From Clarkia xantiana subsp. parviflora (taxonomy: Eukaryota; Streptophyta; Magnoliopsida; Myrtales; Onagraceae), in assembly GCA_036873135.1 (NCBI GenBank), contig JAPTYO010000015.1, forward strand, positions 15,355,683 to 15,419,682: a DNA stretch of 64,000 nucleotides, in the 5' to 3' direction. A model generated the notes under the pieces. It was given only the letters and a program-made list of their open reading frames with translations, was not told the origin of the DNA and made no database searches. Positions 1 to 11,124 of this stretch are shown here, piece after piece (the first letter of the stretch is position 1; every line of letters starts with the position of its first letter). A program made the translations under genes and the position numbers.

Positions 1-799
1 AAAAGAACATGTCATATATTTGTATATACTATGTTATACATTTATGAAAATAATATTGTGGGAAATATAATCGGACTTTGAAAGTTACAGTTAAGAGTTA
101 GACAAGTAAATCTTCTTTACCCATTAATGACATTAAGTTGTGGATGTTTGAGTTAAGTCTGAGATCCCATAAAGGCAATTCCAACCTCTTAATGATATTT
201 GTGTTGGAAGGGAGCTTGGTTAAGACACCGTTATGTTTGAGGTTGTCTAATAAAAGTAAAGTAAATGTTTATGATCCACATTAAACAATGGATTCTTGAG
301 TGAAATGTTTACTCTAGAGTAACATTAAAGATCCAAATGGTATAAAGACTTACTTTCTTAACTGAAGTCCGAAAATTGTAGAAACCAATTATGTTAATCA
401 TAAGAATAATGAAATTAGTGGGAGTGTCTGAATAATAAGATGTGGATATTATGGTAAATGATAGACATTGTCTATCTGTATGAATACATTATTCACATGG
501 ATTAGAATATAGTTCCATCAGTTGAATGAAAACTTCAACATAAGGGATAATATTCGAAAGACATGATACTCCATGAAGAAAGAATAGTACAATCATCTGA
601 TAAAGTTAAACCATTTAGAATGACATTACAAAAACTTGTTATTTTGGAAGTTGGTTTACTTGTAAGACTTAGATGGTAGTAAATATTTTTCGGTTTCATT
701 CTCACAATATATTATGTTATGAAGTTTATATTTCTCAATTAATGAATTGTCATTTTAGAAATCAATTTATAGGATAAAATAAATATTTCCCACGAATGG

Positions 800-1530
800 T
801 TTAGTAAGTTACTTTACAGTCGTATGAACCGTAAGATTAGTGGGAGTAATTGATATTTTACCTGTATAATTGATTATATCTTGCTCACATTTAAATGATT
901 ATGTACTCTCTGAAGTTAAGATGAAAGTTAATGTGAGAGACAATTTATGTGACTAAGATTAAATTAAAATTTTAATCTAGTCACAGTTACAGTTGGATTT
1001 TCTTAGAAAGCTCACATTGAAATGATCTTAAAGAGGGAGTATAGTTCTCGAATGCTGCAAATAAAGTCCTAATGCACCTACAAGAACATGTGAATGCATT
1101 TATGTTCATGTAGATTCAGATTTAAGGGATATCTTGACAGTTGAAAGTCCACTCTTAATTAATTGTTCCTTTTATGTATTGGAGCAATATTACAGAAAAG
1201 TGGTAATTATCTGTCGTTATCAATAATGTAAAGTAAGGCTTTAACATGTTTATCATGCATTAAGAACTGTGGGACTTATTTCAGGGCTTGAGGTTGTCGA
1301 CGCCGTTACCAAGTCGCTGAAATATTTATCGTAATAATGCCACAGTTATTTCTTCGTCAAAACGACAAGCATTAAAGGTGCAAACTTATGGAATGAAAGT
1401 TTATTGTCGTTAAGAAGAAAGTTCAGAAACAAGAGTGTCTGTCAGTATAATGGCCAAGCTGACAATGATGTACTTAAATGAATGTTTACAACTAATGACA
1501 TTAAACGAAGCATGCAAATAATGAGTCTTA
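800..1530 (+). pseudogene. Copia RT and RNase H remnant
   Basis: Reverse transcriptase and RNase H copy a copia genomic RNA inside cytoplasmic particles. Here only relics remain. At 832-880 the translation reads KISGS and then a YVDDILL-like stretch decayed to an IIDYILLT type. From about 1255 to 1530 the order is a WLR-like 'VGLISGLEVVDAV', 'RNNATVI' (normally CDNxxAV), a SSKRQALKGA-like piece, KFIVVKKKVQKQE, and 'ADNDVLK', matching the copia RNase H C-terminus that ends in ADPLTK. Frameshifts and many stops interrupt every frame. Family assignment rests on motif order, not on an alignment. Confidence 0.6.
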
Positions 1531-1900
1531 GTTGTAAAGCTGATGACGATGATGTTTGACACTCTGAGCTCAATGATATGTTTCTGACTCCAATGTTTTC
1601 CTGTTAATTATGATTGTGTACACATAAAGCTTATGATAACGGAAAACCTTATGCAAAGCCTTACTCGGACCCTAATGTGTTTATATATATTACTTACAGG
1701 CTTACATTTGATAAGATGTAACTGTCGTGGTATATGGAAGGGAGTATGCTACTTAAATAAGTGTATGACCGTTATAACTCGCATTTACAGATTATTGAAT
1801 GTAAGTGATTATGATGAACAGAAAGATTAGATTTTACGCGCGCCTTATGTTATTCCATAAAGATGTAAGACTTATGTGATTATCTGGCCAAGTGGGAGAA

Positions 1901-2332
1901 TGTAAGAATATATATTTAATGTTACAATATATATTCTAATTATGTGGCCAGATAATATTAATGAATATAGATATATTGAATAATGTATTATATTATATTA
2001 TATCAATATATGTCTTTATGGAATGTATTTAATCTAGACCGTTCAATTGGTCACTTGATGGACGTACCAGATTAAAGGGTTAATATTATAAACGGTCCTC
2101 TCTCCCTGCCAGTAATTGACGCAGAGATTAAGAGCAGTTCTCCATCAACTGGTCTCTGACAGAAGGATGGACAAGAGAGAGAAGTAGAACCGTTCTACAG
2201 AGAAGCACATCGACAGTCTAAGAAGATCAGAGGAATAGAAATCAATTACCGGGTAAGTCATACCTCTCTATATATATTTTCCCTCATAAAGCATGATCAA
2301 GATCCTGGCAATTAGGGTTTGTAAAACTTACA
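1901..2332 (+). repeat. Putative 3' LTR of the degenerate copia element
   Basis: A purine tract (aagtgggagaa, 1890-1900) is followed by TGTAAGAATATA, the usual polypurine tract-LTR junction, and the block ends ...aacttaca near 2332. There is no second copy in the window, so both edges are inferred. Confidence 0.45.
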
Positions 2333-2448
2333 GTTATCATATATATTTTTACATGGAAAAAAGTATATATTTTTTTTAAATTGGAGTAACGAAAAAAAAG
2401 TGACTTTTTTATTACGATATTTAATATTTAATAATATATAATATTATA

Positions 2449-3183
2449 GGGTTAATAACTAAAAAACTGTCAAATGTTTATACTATGTTAAAAGTAGGTG
2501 TCTGAAGTTTCAAATGTTAAATTGAAATGTCCAAGTTTCAATTTTGTTGAAATTTGGTTTTCCATCCAAAATTGTAGTTAAATTTGACAGAACGAGGTGA
2601 AATGACACTTTTGCCCTTTTAATATTTTGTTTACTTTACTATTTTATTTGAGGTAATGTGAAATGACGAAACTACCCCTGGAGTTACAACAACTCCGGCG
2701 ACCACCACCCTGTCTCCGGCGACCGCCAACCCGACAACGGCGACCGCCACAAATCTCCGAGCGGGAGCTCCGTGGCTCTGTTCGAAGCCATAAAGCTCTA
2801 GTCTGGAGCTCTGTGGCTCCGATCTTGGCCTCGGTGGCACCAATCGGGGCCGGTCCGACCGTGACTGGTGGTCACTGGCAGCCTTGGGCGGTTCCGACGA
2901 GGGGAGGAGGTTATTTTGGACATGCGTAGTTTTGACTTTTACTTAGGCATGTGAGGGGCACACTACCGACTAGGGGTAGTTTTGGGATTAAAATTCTTAG
3001 GGTATCTCGTGACAGGCATGTGAAAGTTTTCTGTCTAATTTAACAGTTTTGGACGAATACACTACATTTTAACAAAATTGAAACATTGGATACTACAGTT
3101 TTACATTTGAAATTTCAAACACATATATTTTTAACCTAGGGTAAACTGGGTAAACATTAGGCAGTTTTTTTAGTTATTAATTC
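2449..3183. mobile_element. MULE-1: non-autonomous Mutator-like element with 9-bp TSD
   Basis: Terminal inverted repeats of about 170 bp start GGGTTAATAACTAAAAAA on the left and are mirrored at the right end (...agttattaattc). They are flanked by identical 9-bp duplications aatattata at 2440-2448 and 3184-3192. Long TIRs and 9-bp duplications are typical of Mutator-like elements. There is no transposase. The interior (about 2670-2930) is abruptly GC-rich and CCG/CGG-rich, in contrast to the AT-rich arms, with an 88-codon open frame on + (2663-2929) that I do not recognise. It could be a captured host fragment (Pack-MULE) or simple low-complexity filler. Confidence 0.85.
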
Positions 3184-3192
3184 AATATTATA

Positions 3193-4187
3193 TTATATAT
3201 CTTATAAAAGTAAATAAACATATTTACATATATTATAATTATATTTAAAAAAGTGAAATTTTATGTGTCATTTTAAAGTTTAAATCTCTAGCTAGCCACG
3301 CGGCACAATAATATACATTTAGGAAAAAAATTGAAATTAACTTTTAACAAAGAATTATTAATTTTGTCACCTGTTATTTATTTGCATTAATAAATCGAGC
3401 ATAATTATATATATCTTAGATTAGATGGATAGCTATATAATTTCTGACTTTGATTTGATGCATTTGATTGGAAGACTAACCTTTAGAAAATTAATACCTA
3501 CATTGACTTTTTATTATGCTAAGAGCTAGCATTTATTATGTCTAGTTAGTCGGTGTTATATTTCTTCCAGTTGACCAAAAATTCAAAGATGTTGTGTGAA
3601 AGTATTATTTAATGATATTGAATTTTATTCGAGTGAAAACCTAAAATAAGTTACTTTACAGGATTTATTCCAAAAGTAGTCTGGTTATCAAACTAGGTTT
3701 ATTCTATTCTTCATTTATACTTTTACTTTCTATCCTAAAGTTTATATTATATTACAATTAAACAAAGAATTTGTTTTTGAAAAATTTAAAATATTAAATG
3801 CAATAAATATAAAAAAAAGTTGAAAAGAAAACAAAATATACATAAGTTAAAAGCACATCAGAAAAAAAGACAAAGATGCTTATACATTTTAATTCATAAA
3901 AATATTTAAAATTAAAAGTTCAAATTTAAAAATCATAGGAAATTAATTTTGGAACAAACATGGTACAATACAAAACTTTGTCAAATAATATGAAATAAAT
4001 AAAAAAGGATACTAACTAGAATGTATTCTTAAACTAATTTTATTGTTTTTTTTTTTTTTAATTTTGATGTTTGTTTTTTTTTATAATTACTAATTTTATA
4101 AATTTTAGATGCGTTCTTTAAAATTAATTTACAATTTATCTTTCAATATATATTTACAAAATTATATAAAAAAACTCCAAAAGTATT
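3193..4187. other. AT-rich intergenic DNA, nothing recognised
   Basis: Runs of A and T, no ORF of note, no repeat edge or RNA gene that I can support. Confidence 0.6.
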
Positions 4188-4801
4188 TGATGGATATTAG
4201 CCCAATTCGGGTTCGTTTTATATTCCGGACTTCGTAAACACGTCAAAATCACATAAATGGTTCGAAAACACATCCCTGAGGTTCAAAACGGTTCGGACCC
4301 TTGGCAATCCGGAGAGGTCCGGATTGCCCAAGACGACCCGGAGTACGTCGGGATCGCCCGAACCTGACGTAACTCGAGTCTTCGATGCGACGCGCGTGTT
4401 CCCTTTGGGTCATCACACTAAGTTAGAGTTTTCCAATAGCCAACCTTGATCAAACCAGATGACGGTTCACATTTTCTCTAAAACCGTCGTCAAACCGCTC
4501 AAAAACCGGGATCGGTTCTAAGGAAGCCTATAAATAGGGGACCTAGGCCATTCATTTGAGGGCAATTCCACTGGAGATTGACTTAGAAGCTCTGACTTCT
4601 CTCTAGCTTTCTCTCTCTAGAAATTTTATTTTAGCATCGGAGAGGGCTCAACCGGCACCCCCATCTTCGTATTGGTTACTGCCCTGTGTGCAGGTCCGGA
4701 CGACAAGGCGTGAAGTAAAGAGCGCGAGAAGGAAGGACCCGACACGACGATAACTTGGAGATTCGTCAAGGCCGTTACCTCTAGCGGTTCAGGACGAAAC
4801 A
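4188..4801 (+). repeat. 5' LTR of gypsy element G1
   Basis: Begins TGATGGATATTAGCCC, ends ...gacgaaaca, and is followed directly by a TGGCGCCGT-type primer-binding site. It aligns along its length with the LTR at 42407-43065: shared ccaattc.ggttcg start, cctataaatagggg core, tctctctagaa tract and agcatcggagaggg block. Divergence is too high for two ends of one recent insertion. The left flank is gtatt. Confidence 0.8.
4529..4536 (+). promoter_or_regulatory. TATA box in G1 LTR
   Basis: TATAAATA within cctataaatagggg, conserved at the equivalent place in the related LTR (42754-42761). This position suits the U3 promoter that starts genomic RNA. Confidence 0.6.
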
Positions 4802-4803
4802 TT

Positions 4804-4818
4804 TGGCGCCGTCCGCGA
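4804..4818 (+). other. G1 primer-binding site
   Basis: TGGCGCCGTCCGCGA directly after the LTR. It is the TGGCGCCG class of gypsy primer sites, complementary to a tRNA 3' end, and fixes the + orientation of G1. Confidence 0.7.
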
Positions 4819-4863
4819 GATTCAAACAAGAAGCTATATCGCACAACAAGCTATGATGAGCAA

Positions 4864-6225
4864 TGTCAGACCTAAAATCTGATCTATGGCGATTTACGTT
4901 TTGAAAACGTGTAATTTTTAAAAGAGTCGCCACTAGTTAATTATAAGGCTAACTAGAATCCTAAATTACCTAAGCGAATAAATAATTAAACACCTAGGTA
5001 TACAATCGGTCTGCGATCAGAAATTCGAGTTCAGGGATTCTATTACGAATTAAGAAAAATTATTTTCTAATTACGCCCTCTCGGTACTTAATTAACCTAT
5101 TTGCCAATTTAAAAATTGAAGCGCGCTTTTACGATGAATTAATCTAAAAAAAAAACTAAACTAATTTTTATGCGACACTATTATTAACGATGAAACTGAG
5201 CATTAAAATATTATTAAGCATCTAAAACTCCTAATTACGTTAAAGTCTAAACGAAATTAAACATGCTCAAAATTATGACAAACAGTTACATGTCACATAC
5301 ATATGTACAATAGCACATGTTATCTAATTAATTTACATCTAACTATCTAATTAACATGGTACAATAATACCCATAATAATAATAACAATATATAATAATA
5401 ATATCAGTAAATAATTAAGTATATATAAAAAAAAAACACACACACACACACACACAACAGCAGCGGGACTACCTGAGAGGACAACCGGTGCCGGCAGCGG
5501 AGGCGGACGGCGGGAGACGGGCAGGGTGCGACGCGGTGGGAGCGGGCGAAACCGTGGAGGTGGACGGCGGCAGACGGGTAGGGCACGACGCGGCAGGAGA
5601 ATACTCCGGCGATGCTCAGCAGAGGCGGACCTTGCAGGAGATCGACGGATCTGGCGCAGCAGCGGACGGCGGCAGACGGGCAGCGGCAACTGATCTTGGG
5701 TGGTCCGGCGAGTCGATACGGGCGACGACGAGGTCACCGGAGCAGCAGGTATTCACCAGAACTCCTTGGGCAGGCGGAAAAGCTGGCCGGCGGCAAGGTT
5801 ACAACTCAGGCAAGCACCGGCAGCAGAAGAGAAATTTTTTATTTTATTCACTATGAGACAAAAATGCACGAACTTCGAGATCAGATGTTTATTATTTTCT
5901 GTGGTGTCTTTTTACATTGACAATGAGTCTTTTTATAGCTAGATTAACACCTAAAATTAGGAAAACAATATTTTCCATAATATACACTAATTAATTCCGA
6001 AAATTATGAATATATATTTATTGCATATTGCCATAAATATATATCATATATTTTCTGAATATTACAAAATATTAAATGCATCTACACTATCCAAATTTGA
6101 ACTAAGCCTATTTTTAGCAACCTCGTGACCTTCCATATTTAAATATTTCCATTTATAACGCGTTACACATAACATTTTTGAACGTGTTATATACGTGTCG
6201 CGCGTACCAAAATTAAGTGTTTACA
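4864..6225 (-). repeat. G2 3' LTR (left copy)
   Basis: About 1.36 kb. On minus it starts TGTAAACACTTAATTTTGG and ends in ...CTGACA. It includes an (AC)n run near 5431-5455 and a strongly GC-rich 5456-5830 block rich in cggcag/cggacgg. Near-identical to 20528-21913 apart from scattered substitutions and small indels, including a shorter AC run there. Confidence 0.85.
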
Positions 6226-6239
6226 GCTTGCCCCTCTTT
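6226..6239 (-). other. G2 polypurine tract
   Basis: On minus: AAAGAGGGGCAAGC immediately before the LTR start, the plus-strand primer of reverse transcription. G4 has the same purine tract at its LTR edge. Confidence 0.7.
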
Positions 6240-6375
6240 GGACGGACTCCCGTAGAATGCATTCGAGGGGGTTTGTCCAAGACGAGTAAACACTAATTTT
6301 GGCTAGGAAGTATATCTTCTTCCGGGTCTTCAAGTCTCCAAGGTGGCCTTTGGCTTTATTAACGATGCGAAAAAG

Positions 6376-6740
6376 TTAAACTTCTGTCGGCGGTGCCCCT
6401 GTTGATAGTGCCTCCATTGGAAGCGCAGAAAAGTAAAGCCTTGGTCGGCGGTGCCCCTGTTGGCGGTGCCTCCGTTGGCGTGCGGAAAATAGAACCTCCG
6501 TCGGCGGTGCCCCTGTTGGCGGTGCCTCCATTGGTAGTGCAGAAAATAGAACCTCCATCGGCGGTGCCCCTGTTGGCGGTGCCTCCATTGGTAGTGCGGA
6601 AAATAGAACCTCCGTCGGCGGTGCCCCTGTTGGCGGTGCCTCCATTAGTAGTGCAGAATGTAAAGCCTCCAGTGGCGTGCGAAAAAGTAAAGCCTCCAGT
6701 GGTGTGCAGAAAAGTAAAGCCTCTAGTGGCATGCGGAAAA
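6376..6740. repeat. Tandem repeat block A in G2 (about 57 bp unit)
   Basis: Repeated units of the form 'aatagaacctccgtcggcgg' plus 'tgcccctgttggcggtgcc', decaying rightward into shorter 'gtaaagcctccagtggcgtg' units. Open frames on both strands here are side effects of the repeat. Confidence 0.75.
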
Positions 6741-6839
6741 GTAAAGCCTCCAGTGGCGTGCAGTAAAGTAAAACCTCAATCGACGTTGCCTCCAGTGGCG
6801 AGCGACAAGGAAAACCTCCAGTGGCGTGTAATAACGTAA

Positions 6840-7150
6840 AACCTTTGGTGATGATTGGTAATAGAAGACCTCTACGTCAGACAGTACCAACAACCTCTGG
6901 TGACGCCTCTAGTGGCGAGTGGTAACGGAAAAACCTTTACGTCAGACCGTACCAGAAAACCTCTGGTGATATCTCTGGTGGCGAAAGACCTCTACGTCAG
7001 ACCGTACCAGAGAACCTTTGGTGATGCCTCTAGTGGCGAGTGGTAACGGAAGACCTCTACGTCAGGCCGTACCGGAAAACCTCTGGTGATATCTCTGGTG
7101 GCGGAAGACCTCTACGTCAGACCGTACCGGAGACCCTTTGGCGATGCCTC
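6840..7150. repeat. Tandem repeat block B in G2
   Basis: Alternating phrases 'gacctctacgtcagaccgta', 'aaacctctggtgatatctct' and 'tgcctctagtggcgagtgg', repeated about four times with small changes. Non-coding. Confidence 0.7.
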
Positions 7151-7289
7151 TAGCGGCGTATGTCGGAGAAGAGCCTCTAGTGGCGTATGTTGGAGAAGTG
7201 CCTCTAGTGGCGTGACTTGCGAGGGCTGAATACTAAGACTTCGTTCGTCGGGGGTGACACTTAGAAAGCTGGACCACTTCAGATCTTGA

Positions 7290-7575
7290 TCGTCGGTTGA
7301 TTTGTAGGAACAGACTGTAACAGTCATACTCATCTTTGAATGGTGACTCGCGAGAGCAGACTGTAACCGTCCCGTTTGCCGTGAAATTGATTTGTAGGAA
7401 CAGACTGTAACTGTCCTACTCATCCTTGAATGGTGACTCGCGAGAGGAGACTGTAACCGTCCCGCCTGTCATGAAGTTGACTCGTAGGAACAGACTGTAA
7501 CTGTCCTACTTATCCTTGAATGGTGACTCGCGAGAGCAGACTGTAACCGTCCCGCTTGCCGTGATGTTGACTTGG
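7290..7575. repeat. Hairpin-module repeat in G2 (GACTGTAAC core)
   Basis: Two alternating phrases, gtaggaacagactgtaac(a/t)gtcctac and gcgagagcagactgtaaccgtcccgc, in units of about 80 bp. The core is a palindrome around GACTGT-A-ACAGTC, with outer arms that pair (GTAGGA with TCCTAC). The same modules recur in G4. Confidence 0.7.
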
Positions 7576-7879
7576 AAAACACTGTACCGTTAGATAATAC
7601 ACAGGCGCATGAATGTTTGTCCCTAATTTTTGCCTAAATTGCGCATGGTGCGACAACTTAGCGGAATCTTTCTCTTTTTTTTTTTTTTTTGAGAATCTCT
7701 CTATTTTCTCTCCTTTTGACGATCGATTGAGAGATTTCCGACCGTGCCCCTCAGTTTTTATTTTCTCTCCTTTTGCCATGATTGCAATTTATGAATTTGC
7801 AACAATGCCCCCTCATTTCCTGATTTTGCCTAGGCCGCCCTTTCGGGTTTTCAACCTAGCGGAAGCACTCTTTATTTGG

Positions 7880-8560
7880 TAGCCGATTAAACGGTGGCTG
7901 TGACCCGTACTTTATTTTCCGCGTCGATGCAGGAGTATTTGTAGCCATTTGGAGGGTGACTGTGACCCTTTTCTCACCGTCTTCGATGTTGCGGGAGCTC
8001 TTTTGATTGTAGCCATTTGGAGGGTGGCTGTGGCCCTTCATTCCTCGTCTTTGATCTGGGAAACACTCTTTGTATGTAACCACTTTGAGGGTGGTTGTGG
8101 CCCTTTCACTTAATACCCGCCATCGATGTTCCGAGAGCGCTCTTTTGATTGTAGCCGTTTAGAGGGACGACTGTGACCCTTTCTTTTATTTTCCCGCCCT
8201 CACCGGGTTCGCGGGATCACTCTTTTTGTGTAGCCATTTTAAGGGTGGCTGTGGCCCTTTTTATTCTCCCGCCCTCACAGGGTTTACGGGGTCACTCTTT
8301 TTTTTTTTGGTAGCCGTTTGGAGGGTGGCTGTGGCCCTTTCACTTATTTCCCGCGTTTGATGTTGCGGGGGCGCTCTTTATTTGTAGCCATTTAAAGGGT
8401 GGTTGTGGCCCTTTTTCTGTAGTCATTTTAGGGACGACTGAGACCCTTTTTATTAGTAGTTGATTTAGGGACAATTGTGACCCTTTTATTTCTTCATTGC
8501 TCTCACAAGATGAACACTCTCTTTATTTTTCTGTAGCCAATTAAAGGGCAGCTGTGACTC
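7880..8560. repeat. Tandem 'GTAGCCA...TGGCT' hairpin modules in G2
   Basis: About eleven copies of a module, most 60-80 bp apart, consensus gtagccatttggagggtggctgtggccc. In each, AGCCA can pair with TGGCT. Variants keep pairing: AACCA with TGGTT near 8077, AGTC with GACT near 8420, AGTTG with CAATT (one wobble) near 8457. It lies between gag and the 3' LTR of G2, has no long ORF, and is probably part of the transcribed RNA. Confidence 0.65.
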
Positions 8561-8649
8561 TAAAGAAAATGATTTTTTTTGTTTTTTTGTTGTTTTTTGT
8601 TTTGAAAAAGAAAATTAAACGAGAATAATCAATACATGCCCCTAAGGCA

Positions 8650-9334
8650 AATTTGAAAATTTTAATTCAAAACATCTTCTTGAGAAGGACTCAGCTGATT
8701 GATTCGAAATATGTCGGTCGTGTCGACGACCTGGATTAACCCTATGACCAATGGATGACATATGCAATGATTTCTAATCTCGGATTCTCAAGTGCCCCAG
8801 CTATTGCTCAATCTCGTCTGGGGATGCCCCATGGCTAGCACCTACCGGGTTAGGCTTGTCGCATGCAGGATGAATGACCTTGTTGATGAACACACATGGA
8901 TGGTGTTGAGTTTGGCACAGTAGTCCGAAAATGGTAAATGCATAGATATCGTCCGAGGTATCTGGGATAAGCTTGCGGCGAGCAAAGGGCCGCGCACGAG
9001 ATGTGCTCCTCAGGGGCTTTAATTTGGATGATTATCCGAGCTGCACAATGAGTAAGGAAAAAACTCAAATTTCGGGGAGAAAATTGATCACGACTTCTCT
9101 TACCTGGGTGCCTGACATCTTTAATGGAAATTTGCTCCATATGTGAATGGATCTGTTGCATGTCCCGTCTTTTTCTTCATATGGCGGTTGTGCTCGATCT
9201 GAACGGGGATATGCCATTTGGTTGCCACTGATCAGTTTGGACGTCACCATGAAATGAATGTACGGCTTGGTTTGGGAAGGCGCATGTATTCCCTGTATGG
9301 AGATTTTGATCACTGGGTGATTTGAATCCTTCAT
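8650..9334 (-). other. Unrecognised, possibly coding stretch downstream of G2 gag
   Basis: Two protein-like minus-strand pieces lie here: an 89-codon frame (9334-9065) and, in another frame near 8960-8800, a stretch reading SDDIYAFTIFGLLC. The second faintly recalls the 'YALTIYGL' pattern of plant-mobile-domain/DUF7745-type proteins carried by some plant transposons; this is from memory and weak. A good splice-donor-like CAG|GTAAGA sits at 9104/9103 and an acceptor-like ATCCCAG at 8962, but the joined frame does not reach the second piece. Function unknown. Confidence 0.3.
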
Positions 9335-9625
9335 CGGCCGCCTTGATGGGCTTGATAGTCCATGACTTTACTTTTTTGAGTGCTTTGTTAGGAATATCGA
9401 CTCAAGAAAAGACTGAATTGTCAATCGACTTGCATCATTCCTACAAAAAAGAAAACCAATTAAACAAACTCAAACATAGGGATTTATTTATATTGATTAG
9501 ATCATGACAATATCCCTATTTCCTATGCGGGGCTCATGATCTTGCCGCGCAAGGAGTACATAACTGAAAAGTTTATTCATTGCTAAAAAAAACGGATGTA
9601 ACGCTAAGAGGTTTTTCGAGAAAAA

Positions 9626-11124
9626 TCATGTGGACGAGGCTGAAGGGGTGTTGGCATCGGCCGACGGAACTGCGTTAAGAATCAAAAGCTTATGGTCAAT
9701 GAGATCCTGGATCCTATGCCTCAGACGCGAGCAATCCTCAGTTGAGTGACCAAATATCCCCATGTGAAACTCACACTTCGAATTTGGATCATTGTTGGGT
9801 ATCCTTGAAGTAGTCTTCCAAACCTCAGGACCAATGAGACCCTGAGCAAGTGCTTTCTGGTATACTTCGGCGGCCGATACTGGTAAAGGTGTGAATTTTC
9901 TAGACTCCCGCGTCTTGTTCATAGTCCGGTTTTCAGGTCCACTCACAATGGGGGTTTGCGGAGCTTGGGTTGGTAGACTGCACCTACCGTTGCGTCTTTG
10001 GATGACCAGTTCTTGGAGCCTCCCTTTTTGGTTATATCCTCTTGTTGACTCCTGGAGGGGTCTTCAAGTTTTCCAGTTCGAATGCCATGCTCTACCATTT
10101 CTCCTGATTTCACCAAATCAGCAAAGTTGGCTGAAACATGCCCTAACAAATGGGAGTAATATGCCCTTTTAAGAGTGCCGATGAACATGGACACCGCTTC
10201 TGCGTCTTCCAGTGGTGGTCGGACTCCAGCGGCTTTCTCTCTCCAAGCCTGCATATAGCTTCTAAATGATTGCCCCCCTTCCATCTCCATGCTTTGGAGG
10301 TCTATGCGGGTCGGAGCTGTATCCAAGTTGAAGTTATACTGGCGAACGAAAGCGTCAGCCATCTCTTCCCACATAGAAATGTCACCGGCTTTCAAGTTGA
10401 CGAACCAAACCAAAGCCGCTCCCTTTAAGCTTTCCTGGAATGTCTGGATTAAGAATTTCTCATACTTCTGGTAAGGGGCCATCTTTGTGAGGTAAATCCG
10501 CAAGTGGATGGGATTACCGGTGCCATCATACTTATCAAAGTCGGGGATTTTGAATTTCTCCGGTCTTGACATGTCGGGGAAAAGGCATAGGTCGGAGTAA
10601 CCAATGCCTCCATACTGCTCAAGTCCGGACAAAACCTTCATCTTTTCCTCCATTTTCTTCAAGCGGCGATCCTGTTCGGATTCAATGACAGGTGATGATG
10701 TGGCTGCATTTGTGCCAATTGCACCTCCTTGGTTAACATGCCCATACATTACCGTCGGTTTCGGAAGGACATGCGGCTTTGATGCAGATTGATCAGGAAT
10801 GACCAAAACAGGGGGTTGGTCATGAGGAGGTTCTACCGTGGCGTCGGGAAGCACGGTTGCAGCAGGCATTGGAGGTCCGGTATTCACCACAGGTGTTGTG
10901 GAGGATTCTGGATTCGAGGTCGCTGTCAGCAAGGCCGGTTTTAGAGTATTGTAAGTTGATCGAGCCTCGAGGAGTTCCATGATGCGCTCCATGTTTGCAG
11001 ACATGGATGCCATATCCTGATGCATTTTAGCATTAGCCGTCTCGATCTCGGCTATTCGTTCCTCTTGTTGCTGGATCTTCTGAGCGTCCTCCATGTTAGT
11101 GGTTTGTCGTGTGATGGTCAGCAA
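9626..11124 (-). pseudogene. G2 gag, one frameshift
   Basis: Gag forms the cytoplasmic particle around element RNA. The first frame (11124-9943, 393 residues) has a heptad-like coiled coil at about residues 14-55 (QQEERIAEIE...), a proline/threonine-rich linker, then a retrotransposon Gag core at about 190-330 (FKIPDFDKYDGTGNP, FQESLKGAALVWF, SFRSYMQAWREKA). A one-base change in a C run near 9945 moves the rest to another frame (9946-9626). That part carries a C-H-H-C zinc-knuckle-like segment (CEFHMGIFGHSTEDC), typical of Gag just before a polyprotein continues. No protease follows. Start codon choice at 11124 is not certain. Confidence 0.8.

Larger units (their letters stand above)
1..2332 (+). 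mobile_element. Degenerate Ty1/copia element, 3' portion
   Basis: Decayed 3' part of a copia-type LTR retrotransposon whose left end lies outside the window. No ORF is intact. Patchy three-frame translation shows RT and RNase H remnants, then a polypurine tract (1890-1900) and an LTR-like block starting TGTAAGAATA and ending in CA near 2332. No partner LTR is available, so age and target duplication cannot be judged. Confidence 0.7.

Noticed and set aside
5351..5942. GC-rich ORFs on both strands
   Set aside because: Inside the G2 LTR and repeated in the other copy (21012-21633) with frame changes; low-complexity, not conserved as protein.
6376..7423. Opposed ORFs of 103-148 residues
   Set aside because: Driven by tandem repeat blocks in G2.
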